The notes under the pieces: generated by a model
The model's input: the letters and a program-made list of their open reading frames with translations, nothing else
Told to the model about the DNA's origin: nothing
Database searches by the model: none
Part shown: positions 32,128 through 40,953 of the stretch, piece by piece
How the letters are laid out: every line of letters begins with the position of its first letter
How positions within the stretch are numbered: the first letter of the stretch is position 1
Assembly: GCA_021791695.1 (NCBI GenBank)
Contig: JAJYWC010000001.1
Span: forward strand, 53,457-105,410
Length of the DNA: 51,954 nucleotides
Source of the DNA: an archaeon
GTDB taxonomy: Archaea > Thermoproteota > Nitrososphaeria > Nitrososphaerales > Gagatemarchaeaceae
Direction: 5' to 3'
Translations under genes and position numbers: made by a program

Positions 32128-32883
32128 GTGAAGAGGAAGTTCGGCTGGGTAAAGGACTCTCGCGACAGGCGGGACAAGTTGTTTTCAGTCTCGCTAAAGG
32201 TAAAGAAGAAGCTTCCCAAAGCGGTCGACCTCAGGAAGGGGCTCCCACCCGTGTACGACCAAGGCAATATCAACGGGTGCACCGCCAACGCGATAGCCGC
32301 TGCAGTCGAGTTCGATGAGATTCATCAGGGAATGAAGGACCGGTTCATTCCCGCAAGGCTCTTCATCTATTACAACGAGCGGGAGAGGGAGGGCACCGTC
32401 GACAAAGACGCCGGCGGTCAGATTAGGGACGGTATCAAGAGCATCGCCGGGCTGGGCGCTCCGCATGAAGAGATGTGGCCGTATGAGGTCAAGCTGGTAA
32501 CGGTCAAGCCGAAATCGCTCTGTTACACGCAGGCGAAGAGGTATCGTACCGTCAGCTATTTTCGAATGATGCACCATCTCGACGAGCTAAAGTCTTGCCT
32601 GGCTTCGGGCTTCCCGTTCGTATTTGGGATCAAGGTGTATGCGAGCTTCGTGGGGCAGCGGGTGGCAAACACGGGAATCGTGGAGATGCCGAAGAAGGGA
32701 GAGAAAGTGGCTGGCCTACACGCCGTACTAGCCTGCGGGTATGACGACTCCACCAATCGGTTCCTCGTCAGGAACTCCTACGGCGCGGACTGGGGGTTGG
32801 AAGGGTACTTCACGATACCATACACATACCTCCTGGACCCAAAGCTCGCACACGACTTTTGGACGCTCCGCCTGATACGATGA
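32128..32883 (+). CDS. Papain-like (C1) cysteine protease, cytosolic
   Basis: 251 residues from GTG 32128, with CTTATAAC about 24-31 bases upstream. The papain active site is complete: oxyanion Gln45 in YDQGNINGC, nucleophile Cys51, His198 in AGLHAVLACGYD, and Asn216 in VRNSYGADWG. There is no signal peptide and no inhibitory prodomain beyond about 35 basic residues, so it probably acts inside the cell, as expected for bacterial and archaeal C1 relatives with unknown targets. It lies between the cyclic-nucleotide-binding gene and the cyclase gene (convergent, 1-base gap). Confidence 0.87.
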   Translation: MKRKFGWVKDSRDRRDKLFSVSLKVKKKLPKAVDLRKGLPPVYDQGNINGCTANAIAAAVEFDEIHQGMKDRFIPARLFIYYNEREREGTVDKDAGGQIRDGIKSIAGLGAPHEEMWPYEVKLVTVKPKSLCYTQAKRYRTVSYFRMMHHLDELKSCLASGFPFVFGIKVYASFVGQRVANTGIVEMPKKGEKVAGLHAVLACGYDDSTNRFLVRNSYGADWGLEGYFTIPYTYLLDPKLAHDFWTLRLIR

Positions 32884-32884
32884 G

Positions 32885-34825
32885 CTAGGCCAGCCTCATT
32901 TTGCGCAGGAGCTCCATGAATCGCGCGTCTGTACGCAGCCCGTCGAACCATCGCTCGACCTTCAGGGATGTAAGGTACGCGGAGTGCTGCAGGTAAGCCT
33001 GTTCTAGAAGGTCTATGGCGCTGTCATTCTCGGCGACGGACGCGAGCATGCCCGCCATCGGTACTAGAGGCACCTCCTTCGACCCTGAGTCAGCTTCGGC
33101 CTGCGATAGCACCTCACGGGCTTCCTTCTTCATCCCGGCGCGTGAATATACGTAGCACAGGTCGGCCTTGTAGAAGTAGTTGTTCGGGTCGAGTTCGAGC
33201 GCGAGTTGCAGTTCCCGAAGCGACGACTCGAGGTCCCCCTCCTCGAAGTAGACCAGACCTAGGTTCGTATGGGCGAGGGTTGCCTTCGGCTCTATCTCGA
33301 TGACGCGCAGGAACCTTTCCTTCGCCTCCTTGTTCCTTCCGATGTAATAGAGAACGGTTCCCGCCACCGCGTTGACCGCAACCGAGAGAGGGTCGAGCTC
33401 ATCTGCAGCCTCGAGCTCCGCCACGGCTTCGTCGCTCCTACCCATGTCATGAAGAAGCAGGGCATAGCGATAGTGGGCTTCCGCTCGGTTGGGGCTCAGC
33501 TCTATAGCACGACGGAATTCCGCTTCGGCACCCGACCAGTCCCAGTCTCTGTCCATGAGCAGCCGCCCCATTATCATGTGTGCCGTGTCCAAGTCGGCGT
33601 CGATCTCGATGGCGCGACTCAGCAGGGGCTGCGCCTCTTCGAACGCCTTCTTCGTGGGGATGAAGCCGAAGAACCCCAGGAAAAGGTGGCATTGTGCCAG
33701 CATCGCGTATGCAGAGGCGAACTGGGGGTCTTTTTCGATGGCCTCCTCGAAAAACTTCGATGCCGCCTCGACCTCGCTCTGGCCGTGCCTGGCAAGCCTG
33801 TAGCGGCCCTTCAGGTAGAGCAGGAACGCCTCCCCGCTATTGGTGATGTTCCTCCGGGCCTCAGGACCGTGCTGCTCGCCCAGTCTCGATTTCAGGGCGG
33901 TCGTCGCGTCCTCCGCTATCTGCTCCTCGATAGCGAGCGCGTCCTCGAGTCTCTTGTCGTACTTTCCGGCCCATAGGATGTCCTCGCTTTCCGTCTCGAC
34001 GAGTTGGACGGAAATCCGCAGCCTCTCTCCCGACCTCCTTATCGTTCCCTCGAGGATGTTGCCCGCGTTCAGCTCTTTCCCAATCTCGGAAACGCTCTTG
34101 TCCGAGCCCTTGAATCTCATGGCGGACGTCCGGGCTATCACCTTCAGGCCGGGAACCGACGAGAAGGAGGAGACGAGTTCCTCTGTGAGACCGTCAGCGA
34201 GATACTCGTCCTCCTGATTGCCGCCGATGGTCCTGAAAGGAAGTACGGCGACCCTTTTCGCGCCGTCGCTCTTCGGTGTCAGGACGCCGCGCCAGACTGC
34301 GCTCACGGTGTACACGGGGGCCGGGGACTCCACGTTCTTGAGCTGAAAATCGCCCTTCTTGGCGATGGGGAAGTTGACCTTGTTCCTCACCTGTTCGTAG
34401 ACCTGTCCCGAGACGGCGATCCCGCCCGAGTCCGCAAGTTTTTCAATGCGAGAGGCTACGTTGACCGTGTCACCGTAGACGTCGCCGCCCCGCTCCACGA
34501 CATCCCCGACGTGTATGCCGATACGTATCTGGATTCGCGTCAGGGCCGTCCTGTCCTGGTTGCGTTTCTGGATGGCCTGCTGCATCTCGATGGCACAGTT
34601 CACTGCGTCGAGCGCGCTCCCGAACTCGATGAGAAATGCATCGCCGATCGTTTTCACTTCTCTGCCCATATGTTTCACGAAGAGAGGCCTCAAGAGCCTC
34701 CGGTGGTCCTCGAGGACGTCGAGAGCCAGCTTCTCATTGCTCTGGATCATCGCCGTGTAGCCGACGACATCACTGAACATGATCGCGGCGAGCCTTCTCC
34801 GACTTCCCGCGACATCGTCGGTCAT
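32885..34825 (-). CDS. Class III adenylate/guanylate cyclase with TPR repeats
   Basis: 646 residues in three parts. First, a class III cyclase domain (about 8-180) with metal-binding Asp19 (MFSDVVGYT) and Asp62 (KTIGDAFLIEF), base-selecting Lys58 and Asp119 (the Lys-Asp pair usually means ATP), and transition-state Asn122 and Arg126 in GDTVNVASRIE. Second, a FlgO-like linker (RVAVLPFRTIGGNQEDEYLADGLTEEL). Third, about seven TPRs from residue 330 (AASKFFEEAIEKDPQFASAYAMLA onwards). This architecture is typical of bacteria and uncommon in archaea, so lateral acquisition is plausible. No membrane segment: a soluble cAMP-producing sensor or scaffold. Confidence 0.87.
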   Translation of the reverse strand: MTDDVAGSRRRLAAIMFSDVVGYTAMIQSNEKLALDVLEDHRRLLRPLFVKHMGREVKTIGDAFLIEFGSALDAVNCAIEMQQAIQKRNQDRTALTRIQIRIGIHVGDVVERGGDVYGDTVNVASRIEKLADSGGIAVSGQVYEQVRNKVNFPIAKKGDFQLKNVESPAPVYTVSAVWRGVLTPKSDGAKRVAVLPFRTIGGNQEDEYLADGLTEELVSSFSSVPGLKVIARTSAMRFKGSDKSVSEIGKELNAGNILEGTIRRSGERLRISVQLVETESEDILWAGKYDKRLEDALAIEEQIAEDATTALKSRLGEQHGPEARRNITNSGEAFLLYLKGRYRLARHGQSEVEAASKFFEEAIEKDPQFASAYAMLAQCHLFLGFFGFIPTKKAFEEAQPLLSRAIEIDADLDTAHMIMGRLLMDRDWDWSGAEAEFRRAIELSPNRAEAHYRYALLLHDMGRSDEAVAELEAADELDPLSVAVNAVAGTVLYYIGRNKEAKERFLRVIEIEPKATLAHTNLGLVYFEEGDLESSLRELQLALELDPNNYFYKADLCYVYSRAGMKKEAREVLSQAEADSGSKEVPLVPMAGMLASVAENDSAIDLLEQAYLQHSAYLTSLKVERWFDGLRTDARFMELLRKMRLA

Positions 34826-34907
34826 TGTCCCCGAATTCGTTGCTTTGGATTTAAGGCTAGTGTGGCGCGGTAAAACTTAACTCGCCTTTTGCAGGGAATC
34901 GCGATCC

Positions 34908-35771
34908 ATGAGCCAGTCGCGCCTGATGGCGGGCAAGACGGTCGTCGTGACGGGGGCCAACTCCGGGATAGGTAAGGAGACCGCGCTCCAACTGGCGAAG
35001 ATGGGAGCGACAACAGTGCTGGCATGCCGAGACAGAGGGAGAGGCCTGGCGGCCCTTGACGAGCTCAAGGCGGCGAGCAAGAACCCCGAGGTTCACCTGT
35101 TGTTGCTCGACCTGTCTTCCCAGGCCTCGGTGAGGGCGTTCGCCAGGGAGTTCGAGAGCCGGTACCGAAGACTCGACGTCCTGGTCAACAACGCGGGGGT
35201 CGTCCTACCAAAAAGGGAGATGACGGAGGACAAGGTGGTGACCATGTTCGCTGTCAACTACCTGTCCCAGTTCCTCCTGACGAACCTCCTCCTTCCAAGG
35301 CTTGTGGCCAGCGCGCCGTCCAGGGTCGTAAACATCACCTCTGCACTTCACTTCAAGGCGCACCTGGACTTCGACGACCTGCAGTCCAAGAAGCAGTACA
35401 AGGCGTCCACTTCCTATGCGTGCGCGAAGCTGGCCATGGTGATGTTCACGTACGAGCTGGCCCGCAGGCTCAAGTCCACAGGAGTTACTGTGAACTGTGT
35501 CAATCCCGGGGCGGTTGCGACCAACCTCGGTCGAGACGGCGCCGGACTGCTGGGAGCGGTCATGCTCGCGGCGAGCCCATTCTTCAACCCCCCAGAGAAG
35601 GGCGCAGAGACGCCCGTCTTTGTCGCGTCGGCCCCAGAGCTGCTCGGCGTGACAGGGAAGTACTTCGTGGACAAGAGACAGCAGGTCTCGTCTCACGAGT
35701 CGTACGACGAGCTGGAGGCGAAGAAGCTATGGGAGGCCAGCGTCAGTCTGACGACATCCAAAACGCGCTAA
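34908..35771 (+). CDS. Short-chain dehydrogenase, retinol-dehydrogenase-like
   Basis: 287 residues. The SDR core is clear: VVTGANSGIGKETALQL, ACRDR after strand 2 (NADP-type), VNNAG, the catalytic serine in VVNITSALH and YACAKLA as the Tyr-x3-Lys. PGAVATNLGRD and the C-terminal KYFVDKRQQ are typical of the WWOX/retinol-dehydrogenase-like subgroup. The substrate is unknown. An AAAACTTAAC element about 30 bases before the ATG is the likely promoter. The last 4 bases overlap the convergent GNAT gene. Confidence 0.85.
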   Translation: MSQSRLMAGKTVVVTGANSGIGKETALQLAKMGATTVLACRDRGRGLAALDELKAASKNPEVHLLLLDLSSQASVRAFAREFESRYRRLDVLVNNAGVVLPKREMTEDKVVTMFAVNYLSQFLLTNLLLPRLVASAPSRVVNITSALHFKAHLDFDDLQSKKQYKASTSYACAKLAMVMFTYELARRLKSTGVTVNCVNPGAVATNLGRDGAGLLGAVMLAASPFFNPPEKGAETPVFVASAPELLGVTGKYFVDKRQQVSSHESYDELEAKKLWEASVSLTTSKTR

Positions 35772-36277
35772 CGGGAGTCAGGGCTCCAGGTTCCCTCGAG
35801 CTCGCGGATCTCAAAGCCGCCGAGCTTGAGGCTGCTCTCCTTCAGGAAGACGAATCCGCGCCGCCTGTAGAAGGAGATCGCCTTGTCGTTCACCTTGGCC
35901 ACGCTCAGCGCGACCCTCTTCACGTTCGGGAAGCTGTTCTTTGCGTACGCCATCAGCGCGCTGCCGATTCCCCTTCCCTGCTGGGACGGCAGGACATAGA
36001 GCTGGTAGAGCCTCATCGTCTCGGTGTCGGCCATTGCGGCCCTTGCCAAGCCGAGAATCTTTCCGTCCTCCTTGTAGCCTGCGAAGAGCACTGACTTGTT
36101 CTTCATCTGTCGGCGAAGAGTATCGACGCTGTGCCAGGTCTTCTCCACCTCCGAAATCACCGAGTCCGGTAAGAGCCCCTTGTAGGTATCCCACCAGGTC
36201 ACCTTCAGCATCCCGTGGACCTCCTCGGCGTCGTTCTCGTCCAGACGGACGACCTCGTGCGCTGGGATCGCTACCAC
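35768..36277 (-). CDS. GNAT-family N-acetyltransferase
   Basis: 169 residues with the GNAT core: GKILGLARAAMADTETMRLYQLYVLPSQQGRGIGSALM, where QQGRGIG is the acetyl-CoA pyrophosphate loop, then ALSVAKVNDKAISFYRRRGFVFL as motif B. The acceptor substrate cannot be predicted. It follows the CBS-domain gene by 3 bases on the same strand, so the two are almost surely co-transcribed. Confidence 0.83.
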   Translation of the reverse strand: MVAIPAHEVVRLDENDAEEVHGMLKVTWWDTYKGLLPDSVISEVEKTWHSVDTLRRQMKNKSVLFAGYKEDGKILGLARAAMADTETMRLYQLYVLPSQQGRGIGSALMAYAKNSFPNVKRVALSVAKVNDKAISFYRRRGFVFLKESSLKLGGFEIRELEGTWSPDSR

Positions 36278-36280
36278 CGG

Positions 36281-36718
36281 TCAGGTCTTGGATATCTTGC
36301 GCAGGACCTGTCCGAGTATCGGTCCCGTGATGTCAAGCGCATCCCTCATCGATATCATACCTACCGGCTTTCCGTTTTTGTCGACGACCGGGAGGTGCCT
36401 GACCCCACCCTTCCTCATCGTCTCGACCGCAGTAGCTATGCTCTGCAACGGCGTTGCTATCAGGTCGGTCTTGGAGGTTATACTCGATACAGGTATGCCC
36501 TTGCCCGTGAGTCCCTTGGTTATCGCAAAGAGCATGTCCCTTTCGGTCACTATGCCAGCCATCGTGCCCGATTCGTCCACTACGATCACGCTCCCGATGT
36601 TCTTCTCCCACATGATACTCGCCGCCTCGTCGACGGTAGCCCCACGGGGTATCACGACCGCTGGCACCTCCATCAGGTCTCTCGTCCTCGTGCTCGGTCC
36701 GTGGTTCTTCTTCGGCAT
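36281..36718 (-). CDS. CBS-domain pair protein
   Basis: 145 residues made of two CBS motifs: the first around VIPRGATVDEAASIMWEKNIGSVIVVDESGTMAGIVTERDML, the second around ATPLQSIATAVETMRKGGVRHLPVVDKNGKPVGMISMRDAL. Paired CBS domains form a Bateman module binding adenine nucleotides. No effector domain is attached, so it should regulate a partner, perhaps the GNAT protein encoded 3 bases downstream. The N-terminal KKNHGPSTRTRD is basic. Possibly part of a longer minus-strand run with the DUF835 and KaiC-like genes. Confidence 0.88.
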   Translation of the reverse strand: MPKKNHGPSTRTRDLMEVPAVVIPRGATVDEAASIMWEKNIGSVIVVDESGTMAGIVTERDMLFAITKGLTGKGIPVSSITSKTDLIATPLQSIATAVETMRKGGVRHLPVVDKNGKPVGMISMRDALDITGPILGQVLRKISKT

Positions 36719-36766
36719 CCTACGAATAGGCGCGGAGGACTCTGTAATAGGCGTTACAGCACGGCT

Positions 36767-37654
36767 CTATAGCGATGCGTCCTTCTGCACGTGCAGGCCG
36801 TCTGCGTCGTAGCGCAGGATCGCGTTTCCATACCCCTCGAAGGCGGCCCTCACCTGCCCGCTGTGAGCTTTGATGTTGAGAAGCAGGAACAGGCTTGACC
36901 TTACCCCGGCCACGTCGTTCATCCGCTGCAGCAGGTCGTAGGCTCTCTCGAAGCCGAGGTTAAGGGTGATGTCAGTGAGGTTGTCGATGACAACCCTCCC
37001 GCCCGGGTCCGCTTTGGTGACTGTGGCGAAGGCGTCGAGTATGAGTGACGGATTCGTTATCGAAACCCAGAGGGTGCCTTCTTCCTGGCTCAGGCGTATG
37101 CTCTGCTCCGAGTATGAGAGGAAGACCATCCTGACGTCCTTCAGGCCGGAGAGGGTGCTCCCCGGCTTGGTGAATAGCGCAACGGCAGAACCCTTCGAGA
37201 TCGCCTCCCTGATCATCTGGGCGACGTAGCCTTCGTACCCCGAGACGGGGTCGAACTCGAGCAGCGTCTTCTTCCCGTCCCCTGATATCGTCGGGCCCGG
37301 CGCACCCGTCGTCTGGCTCTGGCTCTGGCTCTGGTAGGGAGTCTTGGTCACCACCCTGCCGACGGGCCTCATGGCGAAGCTCTCGAGGACCTTCTTCGAA
37401 TCCTCGGACGAGAGCATCCTGTTCCATATCGAGTACTGCGAGACGAGCGCGAGGAACATGAAGGCGCCGCCTATCGCGATCATCGCACTGCCAGCGATAC
37501 CCACGAAGGACCCGCCGACGTAGGTGGCCGCGGTCAGAAGCGCTATCCCGGTTGCGGTAGCGAGTGCCCCCAGCGCTATGTTCCGCCAGGAGCTCTCGAA
37601 GGCACCCCTGCGGCTCAGGGCCAGGAGCCGTATGGCGTAGTACGCCCACCCCAC
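36767..37654 (-). CDS. Membrane-anchored DUF835/KaiC-like protein
   Basis: 295 residues from GTG 37654. Membrane helices (about 25-45 and 48-72) and a Gln/Ser linker lead to a KaiC-like domain without a Walker A motif (from about 130): YVAQMIREAISKGSAVALFT, RMVFLSYSEQSIRLSQEEG, GGRVVIDNLTDITLNLGFERAYDLLQRMND, SLFLLLNIKAHSGQV, the DUF835 pattern. The frame continues upstream with another hydrophobic stretch (AIIGILSIGIIVGW) and a GAGGAG 7 bases before an in-frame CTG at 37708, so a CTG start adding a helix is possible. It sits 79 bases after the KaiC-like ATPase gene and may tether or antagonise it. Confidence 0.7.
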   Translation of the reverse strand: MGWAYYAIRLLALSRRGAFESSWRNIALGALATATGIALLTAATYVGGSFVGIAGSAMIAIGGAFMFLALVSQYSIWNRMLSSEDSKKVLESFAMRPVGRVVTKTPYQSQSQSQTTGAPGPTISGDGKKTLLEFDPVSGYEGYVAQMIREAISKGSAVALFTKPGSTLSGLKDVRMVFLSYSEQSIRLSQEEGTLWVSITNPSLILDAFATVTKADPGGRVVIDNLTDITLNLGFERAYDLLQRMNDVAGVRSSLFLLLNIKAHSGQVRAAFEGYGNAILRYDADGLHVQKDASL

Positions 37655-37733
37655 GATTATCCCGATGCTCAGTATGCCGATAATGGCGGTGGGAGGGACG
37701 GAGGTCAGTTGTCTACTCCTCGATGCATCACGG

Positions 37734-38413
37734 CTATCCGACTATTGGGGTTACGCGCATGCCCTTCTCGCCAAGGACAACTCCCTGGTACTTCAGGTTG
37801 TGGTCAGTGCCTCTCATCTTCGAGACCAGGACGCGTCTCCGCATTTCCATCCGGTCCATGAAGGATTCCAGGTTAACCACTCCGTCGGCGACGAACTCCT
37901 CCATACTCGACCCGTGGTCGGACCCACGGGCGGGCTTCTCGACGATGAGTAGGGTCGTGCAGCCAAGGAGCCTGACCACCTTGCCCAAGATTGTGTTGAG
38001 GACTATCCTAGCCTCCATCGGCTCCTTGAACGCGTCTCTCATCGCCGTGAAAGAGTCAATCACTAGGAGGGTAATCTTCAGGTCGGAGATCTGCTTAAGC
38101 ACCATGTTCAGCGATTCGGATACGCCCCCTCCATCGTGGTGAGAAGGCTCATCAGGTGGAAGCGGTGCGTCTTCTCCAGCTCCTCCAGGTTGAATCCTAG
38201 ATGCCGGAAGTTGGAATAGAACGAATTTTTGTCTTCGAGGAAGGTGACGAACATCACGTTCTCCCCTCTCCTGACTCCCTCGTAGAGGAACTGGAATCTG
38301 AAGATAGTCTTCCCCGACCCGGGCGGTCCCGAGAGAATGATGAGATTGCCCCTGGGAAAACCTCCCTCTATCAGCTGGTCAAAGCCTGAAATGCCTGTAG
38401 GTACTCTTTCCAC
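37734..38413 (-). pseudogene. KaiC-like RecA ATPase split by a one-base shift
   Basis: ATG 38413 starts a KaiC-type ATPase: TGISGFDQLIEGGFPRG, Walker A GPPGSGKT (29-36) and VMFVTFLEDKNSFYSNFRHLGF. The frame stops at 38108. A second frame carries the remainder: GVSESLNMVLKQI, Walker B TLLVIDSFTAM, and VSKMRGTDHNLKYQGVVLGEKGM. Adding one base to the five-G run (38125-38129 on the plus strand as C) joins them into 226 residues with no loss of conserved sequence. Options are a missing base in the sequence, a fresh mutation, or programmed frameshifting. The second part could also start independently at ATG 38105. A TATA box supports expression. Confidence 0.82.
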
Positions 38414-38439
38414 GTTCCTCAGTTGGTCATCACTGCGCG

Positions 38440-38447
38440 TGCGTATA
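38440..38447 (-). promoter_or_regulatory. TATA box of the KaiC-like gene; gap 38448-38658 otherwise empty
   Basis: Minus-strand CTTTATAC lies 27-34 bases before ATG 38413. The rest of the 245-base gap up to the permease gene shows no convincing gene or repeat. Confidence 0.55.
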
Positions 38448-38658
38448 AAGAATTTCTTCCGAAATCGACGAAGGTTCTAACAATCCATACTCGGCTTCGC
38501 ACTTTGTAAAGCGAGCGGTACTCCGCAGCAATTAGAGGTGCTTCAGTGGCCGCGGCGGTAAGAAGGGTGTCGGGATCGAATGCAGGGGCAGGAAACGAAC
38601 TTGTAGTTTCGTCTCGCGTCCATCCAGAATTCTCGCGTGTCACCGAAGCTGCTTTCCC

Positions 38659-40248
38659 TTACTCCGGTGGGATTTCCTTGAATCTGAGCATCAGGTCTAC
38701 ACCTCTGCTCTTGTTGACGTAGTACGAGATGGCGTATATCACGAGACCTCCGACGAACACAGCCAAGAGACCAGCGATGTAGTAGGCGTCAACAGGTGCC
38801 CCTGTGTAGGCCGGGCTCGCAGCTGCGATTGCTACAAAGACCCCGATGATGAACGTCGCTGCTCCGAGAATTGCCATCACCGGCGCGCCGCCTATCCGCT
38901 TCTGGACTGCGGTCGAGGTTTCATTGAAGAGAGCCTTCTTCCTGAACGGGAATATCACTCCTGCCAGGCCGACGAACGCAATGGACAGATAGAGCCCTGA
39001 GGTCGTGTACGCGAGGAAGGTAAGGACGTTTGCGAAGAAGATCGAAAGGAGGATGTAGATGAGACCTATGACAGCGATGAGAGAGAGAGCGAAGTTTGGC
39101 GAACCTCTCTTGCTCAGTTGGGAGAACTTCGAAGGCACCACCCCGTCGAAGCTCCAGGCGAAGACTATCCTGACGGTGGCGAGCACAATCGTTTCCAGGG
39201 AGCCAAGGACAGAGGCGATTATTGCCAGCGGAACCAGTATGGCCACAATCGGGCTTGGATTGGCGAATATTACCAAGAACGAGGTGACAGGGGCTGAAGG
39301 GAGAGTCCAAGCGGAGTTTCCGCTCGCCGCGAGGAGGGAAGCGTCGTTAATGAACTGCCCTCCCATGACTGCGAAAGGAGCCTCAAAGACCAAGAAGACC
39401 ACGACGGCGAAGACGACGACCGACCCGACCACGCCTATGAGCTGAGACCTCTGGTTCTGCTTAACCTCACCACCCATGTATGTTGAAAAGTTGTAACCGA
39501 GATAGTTCAGGAAGCTGTAGAAAGTGCCCAACGCTATCCCGGCGATCGTGAAGGTCGTCACGTATCCGGCTTTTGTTGCTGCGGCGATGATCCCGTCGTA
39601 GCTCGCACCCGAGAGCGTATTGAAGTTGTTCTGAAAAGTCGAAGGCGACGAAGTGGCCAGCGCCACTAGGAAGACCGTCAGACCCGTTATGACCACGAGG
39701 AACGTAACCCAGGTGTATCGGAACGTGTTCTTGATACCGATAGCGGCGGCCAACACGACTATGACGAGGACCATCAGGCTGCCAAGCAGCACCGCGTTCG
39801 TGCTGGTAACGTCTCTTGCGAGTGTCAGGTATCCAGCATTCCCAGTGACAACCGAGAGGTTTAGCAACATTGTACCGAGTCCATATGTCATGAGCCAGCC
39901 TGATACTGGGCCGATAAAGGAAAGGAAGAACACGACGACGCCGAAACTCTCCATGAATCCCACTGCGGGGTGGATGATCCTACTCACCCACACATAGTCC
40001 CCTCCAGTCCTTGGGAAGGCGGAAGTCATGTAGTAGTAGAGGCCGGCGATGAGAAGGTTAGGGGCGAACGCAAGGATGACGGTCAGCGGCGTGTCGATTC
40101 CCTGATAGGTAGCGCCGGCGAAGTAGATATACAGAAGAGGCCATGGCAGTCCCATGTTCAGAAGATTAAACATGAGCACGTCCCGGGCGGTTAACTGACG
40201 GATTAGGCCCGTAGCTTCTCGGACGAATAATGGCGCCTTAACGGCCAA
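38659..40248 (-). CDS. APC-superfamily amino-acid permease (paralogue)
   Basis: 529 residues, about 12-14 helices. It shares FVREATGLIRQL, FPRTGGDYVWVSRI, GGEVKQNQRSQLIG and the KEIPPE terminus with the permease at 20854-22464, so the two are diverged paralogues. CTTAAATAAT lies 27-35 bases before the ATG. It is upstream of, but on the same strand as, the KaiC-like gene. The deacylase and aminotransferase genes beyond the IS remnant suggest a substrate such as an amino acid, N-acyl amino acid or omega-amino acid; the sequence alone does not tell. Confidence 0.85.
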   Translation of the reverse strand: MAVKAPLFVREATGLIRQLTARDVLMFNLLNMGLPWPLLYIYFAGATYQGIDTPLTVILAFAPNLLIAGLYYYMTSAFPRTGGDYVWVSRIIHPAVGFMESFGVVVFFLSFIGPVSGWLMTYGLGTMLLNLSVVTGNAGYLTLARDVTSTNAVLLGSLMVLVIVVLAAAIGIKNTFRYTWVTFLVVITGLTVFLVALATSSPSTFQNNFNTLSGASYDGIIAAATKAGYVTTFTIAGIALGTFYSFLNYLGYNFSTYMGGEVKQNQRSQLIGVVGSVVVFAVVVFLVFEAPFAVMGGQFINDASLLAASGNSAWTLPSAPVTSFLVIFANPSPIVAILVPLAIIASVLGSLETIVLATVRIVFAWSFDGVVPSKFSQLSKRGSPNFALSLIAVIGLIYILLSIFFANVLTFLAYTTSGLYLSIAFVGLAGVIFPFRKKALFNETSTAVQKRIGGAPVMAILGAATFIIGVFVAIAAASPAYTGAPVDAYYIAGLLAVFVGGLVIYAISYYVNKSRGVDLMLRFKEIPPE

Positions 40249-40393
40249 GGATAATACAAAGTGATTTTTTGCATTATTTAAGCATTAATCTCGAAAAGAT
40301 ACTCGGCGAAGCAATCTCAGTACCCAGATTGACCGTATCGCCTGGAGTCTTTGACACTTGCTTCTTCCGACAATTCTCTCCTTCACCCGATTC

Positions 40394-40868
40394 ATGAGGT
40401 TCAAGCCTCTCACAAACGAACAGTGTGGGGCCCTCGAGGCTCTCCTTCCTCCTTATGGAAGGGAGGAGAAGCCGATGTCCGATGACAGGTAGACGGTCAA
40501 CGGTATACTCTACGTCCTGAGGACCGGGGCATGTCGTGGAACGGTTACTCCTATGGAAGCCCGAGCATCGACGACCTCTCCATCGACAGTGACGCGATAC
40601 CGGCGAAAAAAATGGGAGCTCTTGCCGACTACGACCTGCACAAGAAGGTTGAGGGGACCAGCCAAGATACACGCCACTTTGAATGGGTAGCCGCTCCCCG
40701 TATCAGTCGCGATCGGCAGCGGGAGCGAAACACGAGGGAAGCGAGTTCATCCCGCTCCTGAAGGCCATCAGCATCAGGCACGATAAGGGGAGGCCCAGGA
40801 AGAACCCGGAGCGAGCTGCCATTAGATACGAAAGACCCCAGAGGCATACTCGGGACTATTCCATCTGA
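40394..40868 (+). pseudogene. Degenerate IS5-family transposase
   Basis: ATG 40394 begins RFKPLTNEQCGALEALLPPYG, an IS5-type N-terminus, then DDR-stop-TVNGILYVLRTGACR with an in-frame TAG. After a deletion of the middle part, coding resumes with SIDSDAIPAKKMG and YDLHKKVEGT (first catalytic Asp region), then in another frame PLPVSVAIGSGS, then KHEGSEFIPLLKAISI and GRPRKNPERAAIRYERPQRHTRDYS, where the expected DKAYD catalytic motif is mutated. Stops, shifts of both signs and missing segments show a dead copy. Terminal inverted repeats were not found. It separates the permease from the deacylase gene and accounts for most of the 670-base gap. Confidence 0.75.
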
Positions 40869-40953
40869 TATGTGCGATGCTGCTATGCAAGGCATTGAGA
40901 TGGCTTTGGTGGAATCAGCCAAAATCTTGCGACCTTGAAAGGTCGCCGAACTC

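Noticed and set aside
38419-38643. Minus-strand frame between the KaiC-like gene and the permease
   Set aside because: It covers the TATA box of the KaiC-like gene and shows no protein-like pattern.
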